Of a stretch of DNA of 23,746 nt, positions 1 through 7,232 are shown piece by piece; within the stretch, counting starts at the first letter, position 1; each line of letters starts with the position of its first letter. Under the pieces are notes generated by a model that made no database searches, was not told the origin of the DNA, and saw only the letters and a program-made list of their open reading frames with translations. Where the stretch lies: the NCBI GenBank assembly GCA_031283025.1, contig JAITCP010000133.1:1-23746 (forward strand). The letters run 5' to 3'. A program made the position numbers and the translations under genes. The DNA is from Spirochaetaceae bacterium (GTDB lineage Bacteria > Spirochaetota > Spirochaetia > Treponematales > Breznakiellaceae).

Positions 1-1118
1 TCCCGCACGGCGTTAGTGGTACGGAGCAAGATGCCCTTGGAGAATAACGCATTGTCGTAATTCAAGACATTGCTCGCAGGGACGGAGTGGTAGAAGGACA
101 GGGAGTAGCTTAACTCGAAAGAATAGGAATTAGCGTTCCAATAAGCATCGCGCTGTTGTTCCGTTTGGAAAGAGAAATTTTGGTTTACAAGGTCGGTTTT
201 TATTCTAATTTGTTCCTGTTTATATGTAAGCGCCTGCGTATATTCTTTTTTACTCAAATACAGCGTATACAAATTATCCAACGTGGTCGCATAATAGGGA
301 TGCTCTTTTCCAAATACCTTTTCATCAATGGCTCGCGCCTCCAGATAACAGCTTTCCGCTTTGGCATAATCGCCCATGCTGTCATACAGCAATCCCATGT
401 CGTTTAATGTGGTTGCATAAAAGGGATGCTCTTTACCAAGTACCTTCTCCCAGATGGCGCGCGCCTCCAGATAACAGCTTTCCGCTTTAGCATAATCGCC
501 CATACTGTAATACAGCCCTCCTAGGTTGCTTAACGTGGTCGCATAAGAGGGATGTTCTTTGCCAAGTACCTTTTCCTTTATGGCTCTCGCCTCCAGAAAA
601 CAGCTTTCCGCTTTGGCATAATCGCCCATGTTGTTATACAGTAATCCCATGTTGTTTAACGTAGTCGCATAATCGGGATGCTCTTTGCCAAGTACCTTTT
701 CATAAATGGCTCTTGCCTCCAGATAACAGCTTTCCGCTTTAGCATAATCGCCCATACTGTAATACAGCCCTCCCAGATTGATTAACGTGGTCGCATAAGA
801 GGGATGCTCTTTGCCAAGTACCTTTTCCTTTATGGCTCTCGCCTCCAGATAACAGCTTTCCGCTTTGGCATAATCGCCCATGCTTTTATACAGCAATCCC
901 AGGTTGTTTACCGTGGTCGCATAATCGGGATGCTCTTTGCCCAGAGTCTTTTCAATGATGGTTTTTGCTTCAAGGAAACATTCAATCGCTTTGGGAAAGT
1001 TGCCCTGATTGTAGTATTGTACTCCCAGCCTAAGGTAATCCTCCGCCATCTGGGCAAAACTCACCCCTTGCGCAAACACCGCCAACAAAACGGCAATCAC
1101 TAAAATCTTCACCTTCAT
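1..1118 (-). CDS. Secreted TPR protein, 5' part; probable TPR-CHAT protein (runs off the left edge)
   Basis: Starts at an ATG (1118-1116) with an AGGAG ribosome site seven bases upstream, and is open for 372 codons to the window edge without a stop. Residues 1-22 form a signal peptide (MKVKILVIAVLLAVFA, then a VSFAQ cleavage region), so the protein is probably exported. Seven 42-residue kinesin-light-chain-like TPR units follow. The first and last are diverged, and the five in the middle are nearly identical (core GDYAKAESCYLEARAI, then EKVLGKEHP and YATTL). After the repeats come segments such as TEQQRDAYW and YDNALFSKGILLRTTNAVR. This is the type of linker I know from spirochaete and cyanobacterial proteins in which TPRs precede a C-terminal CHAT caspase-like peptidase domain. 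The CHAT domain itself is not in the window, so that part is inference. The TPRs are certain and the partner is unknown. Confidence 0.85.
   Translation of the reverse strand, partial: MKVKILVIAVLLAVFAQGVSFAQMAEDYLRLGVQYYNQGNFPKAIECFLEAKTIIEKTLGKEHPDYATTVNNLGLLYKSMGDYAKAESCYLEARAIKEKVLGKEHPSYATTLINLGGLYYSMGDYAKAESCYLEARAIYEKVLGKEHPDYATTLNNMGLLYNNMGDYAKAESCFLEARAIKEKVLGKEHPSYATTLSNLGGLYYSMGDYAKAESCYLEARAIWEKVLGKEHPFYATTLNDMGLLYDSMGDYAKAESCYLEARAIDEKVFGKEHPYYATTLDNLYTLYLSKKEYTQALTYKQEQIRIKTDLVNQNFSFQTEQQRDAYWNANSYSFELSYSLSFYHSVPASNVLNYDNALFSKGILLRTTNAVR
252..881 (-). repeat. Five near-identical 126-bp tandem repeats inside the TPR gene
   Basis: Each unit encodes one 42-residue TPR. The same stretch (ccagataacagctttccgct on the plus strand) recurs at exactly 126-bp steps, for example at 341 and 467, with only a few base changes between units. 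Conservation at the DNA level, including third codon positions, suggests recent duplication or ongoing gene conversion rather than selection on protein alone. Because the unit length is a multiple of three, gain or loss of a unit would keep the frame. Boundaries are placed at the MGDYAK junctions and are approximate. Confidence 0.85.
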
Positions 1119-1256
1119 ATAACAACTCCTAATTTATATTCTTTCCTATCTCATCTCACAAAGGTATCCGGTACTTTGCTTTGGGAAGGAGTGCTGCTGC
1201 AGGAAATTAAAACCGCCTCCCTATTTTATCACAAAGCATTTATTCCCGTTTTTTCT

Positions 1257-1290
1257 CACGGAGATCACGGAGATCACGGCGGCACGGAGG
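1257..1290. repeat. Short direct repeat, unit CACGGAGAT
   Basis: Two exact copies of CACGGAGAT (1257-1265, 1266-1274) are followed by diverged copies starting CACGGCGG and CACGGAGG. They sit in the non-coding region just upstream of the other repeats. Similar short units are common as dispersed intergenic repeats in several bacterial groups. No function is evident. Confidence 0.6.
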
Positions 1291-1331
1291 AAGAGAGGAA
1301 AGACAACCGTGCCGCTGTGTCCGCCTACCTG

Positions 1332-1362
1332 CTGCCTGCCTGTCGGCAGACAGGGCAGGCAG
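1332..1362. repeat. GC-rich palindrome with a GGCA loop
   Basis: The left arm CTGCCTGCCTGTC (1332-1344) pairs with GACAGGGCAGGCAG (1349-1362), leaving one bulged base and a four-base GGCA loop. There is no T-run on either side, so it is not a standard terminator. It resembles compact GC-rich palindromic repeats found dispersed between genes in many bacteria. Confidence 0.6.
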
Positions 1363-1430
1363 GCCGTGAGAAGTCTTCAAAAAAATACTTTTCCTACAGA
1401 CTCCCGGACTCTGCGCTTGTCGAAGCCGCT

Positions 1431-1546
1431 CAGGGACGTACCCGTCCCTAAGCTGGGGACGTACCCGTCCCTAAGCCAGGGACGCACCCGTCCCTAAGCC
1501 AGGGACGCATCCGCCCCTAAGCCAGGGACGTATCCGCCCCTAGGCT
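1431..1546. repeat. Five tandem 23-bp hairpin repeats (GGGACG ... CGTCCC)
   Basis: GGGAC begins at 1433, 1456, 1479, 1502 and 1525, an exact 23-bp period. Each unit contains a self-complementary core of the form GGGACG-TACC-CGTCCC followed by a TAAGCC spacer, so every unit can fold into its own small hairpin. Copies 4 and 5 have CGCCCC in the right half, which weakens their palindrome. No coding frame or neighbouring gene explains it. Confidence 0.85.
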
Positions 1547-1803
1547 TGGGCCGCTAACATAAAATCAGACCGCACTTCCCGCAATTCCTGCGGTTTTTCT
1601 TCACACAGGAAACACCTGTTTCTTTAGCATATTGGCATGGCATTATTCATTTTGTCAAACCAATTTCTTCATAAAATGTGTAAAAATTACCAAAAAAGCC
1701 CCAAATTTATATGATTTTGCCTAAAAATCCGTGAAAACCAGCCTTTACTCATATGCATCTGTTTGGAAAATAAACTCCGTGTTTCTGTGCCTCAAAACTG
1801 CCT

Positions 1804-1825
1804 AAAATAAACGGTGGTTTATTTT
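1804..1825. repeat. Perfect 9-bp inverted repeat (AAAATAAAC/GTTTATTTT)
   Basis: The arms 1804-1812 and 1817-1825 are perfectly complementary around a four-base GGTG loop. It lies 23 bp before the terminator-like hairpin at 1849. It may be part of the same 3' end structure or an unrelated palindrome. Confidence 0.45.
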
Positions 1826-1848
1826 CAGCAGTTTTTCTAAGGATAATT

Positions 1849-1872
1849 GAGGGCTCATAACCCTCTTTTTTT
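1849..1872 (+). terminator. Intrinsic terminator-like hairpin, plus strand
   Basis: GAGGG (1849-1853) pairs with CCCTC (1861-1865) around a seven-base loop, followed at once by seven T residues (1866-1872). The T-run is on the plus strand only, so it would stop rightward transcription. No rightward gene lies upstream in this window. It would shield the DUF4350 gene end from antisense transcription or is a relic of a lost gene. Confidence 0.5.
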
Positions 1873-1924
1873 GTGAAAAATGCGGCGTTCTGCCGCCTAA
1901 AGCACCGCCCACCGCGGCGCGTAG

Positions 1925-1942
1925 GGCTGGATAAATCCAGCC
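1925..1942. repeat. Perfect 18-bp palindrome (GGCTGGAT-AA-ATCCAGCC)
   Basis: Two 8-bp arms are perfectly complementary with a two-base AA centre. There is no flanking T-run. It lies in the non-coding region between the plus-strand terminator-like hairpin and the 28-bp inverted repeat. Confidence 0.5.
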
Positions 1943-2114
1943 TAATGTAATTGATTGCGGTTCAGTTATCCTGCACCGGAACGTGATAGATTGCGGATCA
2001 ACGCCCTATGGGCGCTGTTGTTTGTTCCCTTGGCGGCTAAAGCACCGGAAATAAATGTAACGCTCACCAGCAAATCCCCGCTCTTAAACGCAAATATCCC
2101 CGCATTACCCGAAA

Positions 2115-2229
2115 GCTCCGGCCTTTTACCCTGCTGAACCATTCGGCATGGGACCGGAAATGCGACGCCAAAGCGTCCGTAAACTAATGCCATGACCGCC
2201 CATGGTTCAGCAGGGTAAAAGGCCGGAGC
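2115..2229. repeat. Perfect 28-bp inverted repeat with 59-bp spacer at the 3' end of the DUF4350 gene
   Basis: The left arm 2115-2142 begins GCTCCGGCC and ends GCTGAACCAT. Its exact reverse complement is at 2202-2229. The right arm encodes the residues LRPFTLLNH near the end of the DUF4350 protein, and the spacer contains that gene's stop codon (2184-2186). If the spacer were inverted between the arms, the frame would change from tail GRSWH to SAWDRKCDAKASVN before a stop. No recombinase gene is in the window, so inversion is only a possibility. A simple duplication of the gene end is the alternative. Confidence 0.85.
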
Positions 2230-3398
2230 GTTTGCTTGATGGCGGGTATATTTTCTATAAACCACTGCTGCTCTCTTATAAAATCCGCAAATGTCAAAGA
2301 CAATGCGCCGGACGGAAGGGTTACGTCAATTCCCCTGCTCCTGCTCCGCTGCTCCAGTTCCTTTTTGTATACTTCTATATATTTCCCCAAAGCGTGATAC
2401 TTTGCAAGAAAGCGCCCCTCCGCCAAAAACCGTTCCCGTAAAGGTTTGCCGGGTCTTTCCGGTTCCGGCCTAAAGCGCCCAAAAACGGGTATCGCCATCC
2501 AGAAGCCGGTAATTATAAGCAGGGCGATGGAAACGGCCAGTGCTAGAGGGTTCCCCCGTTCGGCCAGATTGCCAAAAAGGTGCCGTTCCCCGCTCAGCAT
2601 CCTGATAAAAAGGATATTCTCTCCGGTCCCGGTTTCACGGCTTCCGGACTCATTGCCGCCGTCTTTGGCAAGAAAAAGTTCCCCCGCCAAGTTTACATTA
2701 TCACTTTGGTTAAGATAAAAATTATGAAGGAAAACAGCCTCGCCGGTAAAGACCACCCAACCCTTCCCCAATTCAGCCTTGACGAGTTTTATCGCGCCGT
2801 ACTTGTTTCCCATGACCAGAACCCGGTCTGCCTGGGCGTTTTGCGTCTTTATCTTAAAATTTGTTCCCCAAAAAAAAGGCGCATTTTCCCGTGGAGGAAT
2901 TTTGGATATTTCATTTCGATCTTCTTTATCTCGATTATCCTTGCCCGGATCTTCCTTATCGCTTTCATCTTCACCAGCATCGTCACCTTCATACGCCCAC
3001 TGGTCTATTTCTTGTATACCGCCCAGAGTTTCCATAAATTCCGCCAACTGCCCATTAGCGGAAGCATCCAAAGAAACGATCAGGCGGCCCCCCTCCCTCA
3101 GCCAGGGGATGAGGCGTTCCTTATCCGCCCAATTGAACCTTGAGTTTTCTATATATACCGTTTTTTCCGGCCCTTGAAGAACAGTCTCCACATCCCCCAC
3201 AGAGATCGTCCTTACACTGTAACCCAATCCGTCAAGCCAGCGATTCAGGGCCAGATACTGATTTGTTTTTGCTTCACGGGAAGGATCCGTCCAGGAGGTA
3301 TCGGGAACCACTTCCAGTTGCGTATAACAGAGGATTCCGGCAAAGATAAGAATCCCCAAAATAACAATAAACACTAAGAGTGATTGGCGATCTTTCAT
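2184..3398 (-). CDS. DUF4350-type membrane protein
   Basis: 404 residues. An N-terminal membrane segment (about residues 8-27, LLVFIVILGILIFAGILCY) is followed by an extracytoplasmic domain of the DUF4350 type, with conserved-looking stretches YSVRTIS, RLIPWLREGGRLIVSLD and GKGWVVFTGEAVF. A second membrane segment lies near 287-306 (ALAVSIALLIITGFWMAIP), and a basic cytoplasmic tail follows. Residues of about 138-163 are an unusual, highly charged D/E/K-rich stretch inside the domain. The ATG at 3398 overlaps the upstream stop as ATGA, so translation is coupled. The gene is last in the operon, and its final codons lie in one arm of a 28-bp inverted repeat. The family usually sits with SpoIIM, DUF4129, MoxR and DUF58 genes. 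Its biochemical role is not established, and the name rests on domain resemblance and context. Confidence 0.75.
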   Translation of the reverse strand: MKDRQSLLVFIVILGILIFAGILCYTQLEVVPDTSWTDPSREAKTNQYLALNRWLDGLGYSVRTISVGDVETVLQGPEKTVYIENSRFNWADKERLIPWLREGGRLIVSLDASANGQLAEFMETLGGIQEIDQWAYEGDDAGEDESDKEDPGKDNRDKEDRNEISKIPPRENAPFFWGTNFKIKTQNAQADRVLVMGNKYGAIKLVKAELGKGWVVFTGEAVFLHNFYLNQSDNVNLAGELFLAKDGGNESGSRETGTGENILFIRMLSGERHLFGNLAERGNPLALAVSIALLIITGFWMAIPVFGRFRPEPERPGKPLRERFLAEGRFLAKYHALGKYIEVYKKELEQRSRSRGIDVTLPSGALSLTFADFIREQQWFIENIPAIKQTLRPFTLLNHGRSWH

Positions 3399-4966
3399 AA
3401 CTCACCGCCGGATGCAAGCAGGGAACGGCAGGATGCAAGGGCCTCCTCAAACATCCCCGCCGCCGGTTCCCGTCCGCCATAAGCAAAACCCACCCAGCGG
3501 GGCACAAAAAGGTCAAATCCCTTAATATCAACATTTTCTACCGCGCTCTTGCGAACCAGGGCCAATGCTTCATATTCGGTAGCTTCTACGGGGAGTGAAA
3601 ATTGCCGTGCGGAAAAATACCGGGTAAAAGAAGCGATAAATGCCCGGAAACAAAGCGCCCAGGCTTCCCGGATTTCGCCATTACGGTGAAGTTCTTCGGC
3701 TTTTTCCAAAAGCTGCCTTGGCTCATAGTCAGGACCTTCCTGCTGCGGGCAGCTTTTCCCGGCAAAATCGGGGAACAGGCGGTCTTTGTGCCGGTATACA
3801 TATACCGCCCCAAAACCAGCCGCCACGACAAGCGCCGCCCCCAGAACAAAGCGGAGTATTCTTCCCAGAATTTCCCTGAGGTTCGGAAAAAAAGCTCTAT
3901 TTTTTTTGCCGGAGGGCTCGTCGGCATCGGATCGTTTTAACCGGATCCGCCAGGTGGATTTTTCCTTCCCAAAATCCGGCGACTCAAAAACGCTATCCAG
4001 CGCGTTCTGCTCCTGTTCAGAAATTGTTGCCGGGTTCAGGATTACCGGTTCCGGCTGCGAAATTTGTTCTAATTGAAGAATTTGTTCCGGCTGCAAAATT
4101 TCTTCTACGGGCGAATTTTCCTGAGCCTGTACCGGAACAGCAAAACAGAGGAGAAACATCAACGGCAGAACAGCCGCCGTTCCGGAGAGCGAAGCGTGAT
4201 GCGGGGCGGCATCCGGTTTATGCCGGAGAGCGGTGTCCACGCATTTTTTAAAGAGCAGCTCAATATCCCAGCCTTCTGTTTCTACACGGGAATTAATATA
4301 CAGGCCGAAACCCATGCAAACGTACAGGCTTTCTACCAAAATCAGGTTTATCAGGGAAAGGATCGACACTAAAATGTTTTTCTCACCTATAAAATCAATT
4401 ATTGTTCCTGCATACCCGTTTTGGATTAAATCGGCTATCCCGTATAAAAAAACAAGTTCCCCCCCCTCCAGAACCAGCATCAATGCGATGCAGATAAATG
4501 TCAGAGTCGGCCCAAAGCCCAGGCCGTTCCGTGAAAGGAGTTCCTTTCTGCGGCGGAATTGTTTCCCCTTCTGCTGCTCCAAAACCACCAATGGCTGCCA
4601 GGCGGAACGGCTGGGAGAAAAACGCCGCCACAGCAGATCCCCCGCCAGGCCCTTTGTCAGGGTACGGAACAGGCCCCGGAAAAGCCTGCGGAAAGAGGCG
4701 CGGGGCTCAAAAAACCGCACCGAAACTACCTGAAGACAGAAGCGGTCCAGCACGGGTTTAATCCACCAGGTAATCAAGGCCACTCCCCAGGTAAAAGCAT
4801 CGTTTTTCGGCATTATTTGTTCAATAACCGTAAGAATTCCCGCAGGGATTCCCAAAAAAAGAAGCAGGGGAAGCCAATTGCTCTGCCAAAGGAGTATCCC
4901 CATATCGGCGGCTTCCCAGCCGCTCCGGCGGCGGAAAACAGCCGCTGGGGTAGGAACAGCGCTCAT
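3395..4966 (-). CDS. Large membrane protein with C-terminal DUF4129-like domain
   Basis: I choose the ATG at 4966 because it overlaps the SpoIIM stop as ATGA. This gives 523 residues beginning MSAVPTPAAVFRR. The N-terminal half carries several membrane segments (for example NWLPLLLFLGIPAGILTV, then a group around residues 155-240). A segment near 270-285 (AAVLPLMFLLCFAVPVQA) is followed by an extracytoplasmic linker with a slipping repeat (ILQPEQILQLEQISQPEP), a further membrane helix near 370-390 (ILRFVLGAALVVAAGFGAVYVY), and a C-terminal domain of the DUF4129 type (NGEIREAWALCFRAFIASF, LPVEATEYEALALV). It ends in an ATGA overlap with the DUF4350 gene. Its function is unknown. The operon pattern suggests a multi-subunit membrane complex. 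Confidence 0.7.
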   Translation of the reverse strand: MSAVPTPAAVFRRRSGWEAADMGILLWQSNWLPLLLFLGIPAGILTVIEQIMPKNDAFTWGVALITWWIKPVLDRFCLQVVSVRFFEPRASFRRLFRGLFRTLTKGLAGDLLWRRFSPSRSAWQPLVVLEQQKGKQFRRRKELLSRNGLGFGPTLTFICIALMLVLEGGELVFLYGIADLIQNGYAGTIIDFIGEKNILVSILSLINLILVESLYVCMGFGLYINSRVETEGWDIELLFKKCVDTALRHKPDAAPHHASLSGTAAVLPLMFLLCFAVPVQAQENSPVEEILQPEQILQLEQISQPEPVILNPATISEQEQNALDSVFESPDFGKEKSTWRIRLKRSDADEPSGKKNRAFFPNLREILGRILRFVLGAALVVAAGFGAVYVYRHKDRLFPDFAGKSCPQQEGPDYEPRQLLEKAEELHRNGEIREAWALCFRAFIASFTRYFSARQFSLPVEATEYEALALVRKSAVENVDIKGFDLFVPRWVGFAYGGREPAAGMFEEALASCRSLLASGGEL

Positions 4967-5958
4967 TCCCCGCCCTCCCCGGAACGGCCCGCAAAAATAA
5001 AGTAGCAGCTTACCAAAAGGATCGCCGCCGCCCCTGCCGCAAAACGGACGCTCTGGGGAATTTCGTGCCGGGATGACCAAAACGCCTCTATTACTGCGGC
5101 AATAACCAGCATCAGGGCGCCGCCGCCGATCAGGGGCAGCGCGGTTTTGCCCGCCTTTCTAAGAGCGGCGCCCCGGCTGAGTCCGCGGGTTACAAACAGA
5201 CTATACCCCAGATGGAGGCCCGCCTGGGCAGAAAGGATTATTGCGGTAAGTTCAAAGGGCGAATGTCCTATGATAAATGAAAAAAAAGTACGGTAAAAAC
5301 CCTGGTTGATAATATGCCCGGCGGCGGCCCCTACAAAGATCCCGTTGGAGGCCAGGAAGAAAAGGCTTCCCACTCCGGCAAAGAGCCCTCCGGAAAAGGT
5401 CATAAAGGCAATGGAAATGTTGTTGTAAATATAGTAACCGAACATATCCGCATCGGTACTTATCTTCCGGGGTTTAAGAAAATGGGGGTTACCCGGATCG
5501 TACATATCTTCCAGACTCGATGCATTCCAGGGGGACATTAATTCGTATACAAAACCGGGAAAGCGTATACAAGCCAATGCGGTAAAGATCGCCAGGCCAA
5601 AAAAAATCAAAAAACAGGCCCCCAAACTCCTCCACCGGGAACGGACGGCGCGGGGAAAAGTCCGGAAAATAAACCGGAAAAAGGGTTTAACTGAAAAGGC
5701 CCTGGAGCCGTAGAGGAGTTGGTTTCCTTCCAGGGTCAGACGGTTAAGCCTTTCTATTAATTGAGGATCAAAACCGTTGGAGCGGGCTGTGTTCAGGTCC
5801 CCGGTAAGCTGTCTGAAAGCCTGGGGAAACCATGCGGCCTTTTCCCGCATATTTCGCCGGGCTTTAGAGGAAATACCCCGCCGTATGCCTCCGGTAATAA
5901 ACCGGCCCATCTCTTTCCAGTCTTCTTCCCGCCTGGCGGTAAAATTCCCTTCTGTCAT
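4963..5958 (-). CDS. SpoIIM/DUF95-family membrane protein
   Basis: 331 residues. A basic cytoplasmic N-terminus (1-110, with LIERLNRLTLEGNQLLYG) precedes a membrane domain with five or six helices. This domain contains the typical family features: a FGYYIYNNISIAFMTFSGGL stretch, a small-residue-rich GIFVGAAAGHI, and IGHSPFELTAIILSAQAGL. Despite the name, stage II sporulation protein M homologues are common in non-sporulating bacteria, where they occur beside RDD, DUF4129 and MoxR genes. Here the gene lies between an RDD gene and a DUF4129-like gene, with ATGA overlaps on both sides. Nothing suggests sporulation. A role in a membrane transport or envelope complex is an inference. Confidence 0.88.
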   Translation of the reverse strand: MTEGNFTARREEDWKEMGRFITGGIRRGISSKARRNMREKAAWFPQAFRQLTGDLNTARSNGFDPQLIERLNRLTLEGNQLLYGSRAFSVKPFFRFIFRTFPRAVRSRWRSLGACFLIFFGLAIFTALACIRFPGFVYELMSPWNASSLEDMYDPGNPHFLKPRKISTDADMFGYYIYNNISIAFMTFSGGLFAGVGSLFFLASNGIFVGAAAGHIINQGFYRTFFSFIIGHSPFELTAIILSAQAGLHLGYSLFVTRGLSRGAALRKAGKTALPLIGGGALMLVIAAVIEAFWSSRHEIPQSVRFAAGAAAILLVSCYFIFAGRSGEGGE

Positions 5959-6716
5959 ATATTGGCCGCCTCCTTTGGCGCCGGTTCTCCCGCAAAGGAT
6001 CGGGCAATACCCAAAAGATAGCCGGAAGGCCCTGTTTCTCTCAACAGCGAGGTGTCTTTTGACAAGGAAAGCGCCAGCGGCCCGGCAATTTCGTCAGCGC
6101 GCGCAGGCCCCAAAAGGGGGTAGCGCCGGGCAAAGAGTAAAATTCCCTGTTTTTCTTCAAAAGACAATACCCGGCGGGGAACCACAGGGTAAATATTCAA
6201 GCGGAGCCAATCCATCCGGTCAGGCCGGTGGTGGGCACGGGACTGCCATGTATAGATAACCAGGGTTCCCGCCGCCCAATCCCCGGGCCGGCGAAACCCC
6301 CGGCTGGCAATCAGGGAGAAAAAGGCAATCAGGTACAGCCCTATAAACCCATCGGCAAAGCGGAGCAAATTACGGATAAAAGAAGCGCCGGCGCTTACCG
6401 GCGAGCCGTCTTCCAAAACCACCCGCAGCCCCAAAAGCCGTTTCCCCGGACTCTGTCCGCGGAAAAAGAGATCACAGATTATATGGTAGAACCAGTCCAG
6501 TGCAAAACGGACCAGCAGAACAAGCCAGATTCCCGCCGGCGCCTGTAAAACGACAAAATAAACAATCAAAAAAGCGGCAAGAAATATCCACTGAAAAAGC
6601 GAATCTATACTATAAGCGCAAAACCGGGTGCAAAGACCCGCCGGGTACAAGGTGTATTCAATACCTTCGGGAGTCTCAGCCCGAAAAGCTGTATCATCCC
6701 GAACTGGGCCGGTCAT
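5955..6716 (-). CDS. RDD-family membrane protein
   Basis: The ATG at 6716 shares its A with the preceding stop (TGATG), giving 253 residues starting MTGPVRDDTAFRAETPEG. The longer frame upstream overlaps the DUF5362-like gene and is not believable. RDD features are visible: the arginine of LCTRFCAYSIDSLF (with the aspartate in the same segment), two hydrophobic helices (FQWIFLAAFLIVYFVVL, WLVLLVRFALDWFYH), and FFRGQSPGKRLLGLRVV with the characteristic G-x-T/S-PGKR motif. Two further helices lie around GLYLIAFFSLIAS. The last 80 residues are cytoplasmic and non-conserved. The third gene, spoIIM, starts in an ATGA overlap with its stop. RDD proteins are thought to be small transporters or accessory membrane proteins, and the substrate is unknown here. 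Confidence 0.85.
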   Translation of the reverse strand: MTGPVRDDTAFRAETPEGIEYTLYPAGLCTRFCAYSIDSLFQWIFLAAFLIVYFVVLQAPAGIWLVLLVRFALDWFYHIICDLFFRGQSPGKRLLGLRVVLEDGSPVSAGASFIRNLLRFADGFIGLYLIAFFSLIASRGFRRPGDWAAGTLVIYTWQSRAHHRPDRMDWLRLNIYPVVPRRVLSFEEKQGILLFARRYPLLGPARADEIAGPLALSLSKDTSLLRETGPSGYLLGIARSFAGEPAPKEAANI

Positions 6717-7198
6717 CAGAACTGGCTGGCCGCAAAAATAGCCGCAATTATCCCCCCAATCAACATCAGGGCAAATCCCGCCAGGCTGATGATGTACAGC
6801 ACTCCCATCAAGGTCCATAAGGATTTATTGTTCTTAAAAGCATCTTCCAAATCCGCGTAATCCCCGGTTTGCAGGTAAACCTGGATTTTCCTCCCGAACT
6901 GGAATACAAAAAACACGAGAAAAAACGGGATTACCAGGAAAGGAAGGTAAGCAACAAATATAAACGGACTAAGACTCCCTATTCCCGGTATACTTGGCAG
7001 AAAATTGGAGCCTATAATCGCCGTCAGAAGCCCAATCACCGCCAAACCAAGGAAAACAAACCCGGTAATACCCACAAAACGGAGCCAGGGAGACGCTCCT
7101 CGCAGGTAAAAGAGCATTTTTTCCGTTAAAACTCGCCCGGAAAGAGGATTTTCCGTACTTGCTTCCGCCTGCGGGCTTTCATAGGGGTTATCAGACAT
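6716..7198 (-). CDS. Small membrane protein, DUF5362-like
   Basis: 160 residues, first gene of the five-gene minus-strand operon. It has a strong AGGAGG ribosome site (7209-7204) before the ATG at 7198. A short polar N-terminus (MSDNPYESPQAEAS) is followed by four likely membrane helices: WLRFVGITGFVFLGLAVIGL, a segment around FIFVAYLPFLVIPFFLVFFV, and a C-terminal pair around LMGVLYIISLAGFALMLIGG. The motif QTGDYADLEDAFKNNKSLW between helices 3 and 4 is typical of small proteins that annotators call DUF5362. It is coupled by a TGATG overlap to the RDD gene. Its function is unknown, and context places it in the same membrane complex. Confidence 0.7.
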   Translation of the reverse strand: MSDNPYESPQAEASTENPLSGRVLTEKMLFYLRGASPWLRFVGITGFVFLGLAVIGLLTAIIGSNFLPSIPGIGSLSPFIFVAYLPFLVIPFFLVFFVFQFGRKIQVYLQTGDYADLEDAFKNNKSLWTLMGVLYIISLAGFALMLIGGIIAAIFAASQF

Positions 7199-7232
7199 AA
7201 CTACCTCCTGGAATATTCACTATGCAACCTCT

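Larger units (their letters stand above)
1119..2183. other. Repeat-rich intergenic region without a convincing gene
   Basis: Between the TPR gene start and the DUF4350 gene stop I find no open frame with a ribosome site, a family motif or gene-like composition. The region instead holds short direct repeats, several palindromes and one terminator-like hairpin, listed separately. Short minus- and plus-strand frames here read as repeat translations and low-complexity sequence. The stretch 1623-1800 is A/T-rich and shows no recognisable feature. Confidence 0.6.

Noticed and set aside
1133..1161. TTGTGA and TATAAA 17 bp apart on the minus strand as promoter for the TPR gene.
   Set aside because: The predicted start (near 1126) would fall in or after the AGGAG ribosome site, leaving no usable leader.
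1176..1497. Two plus-strand frames of 62 and 91 codons in the repeat region.
   Set aside because: They translate direct repeats and palindromes, lack ribosome sites and look non-protein-like.
1966..2265. A 99-codon minus-strand frame covering the 28-bp repeat arms.
   Set aside because: It overlaps the end of the DUF4350 gene in another frame, has no ribosome site and shows no family motif.
4233..4733. A 166-codon plus-strand frame opposite the DUF4129-like gene.
   Set aside because: It is a shadow of a membrane-protein gene with no ribosome site or recognisable domain.
4967..5080. Longer start for the DUF4129-like gene (38 extra residues).
   Set aside because: The extension overlaps SpoIIM coding sequence and lacks a ribosome site. 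The ATGA overlap at 4966 fits the operon pattern.
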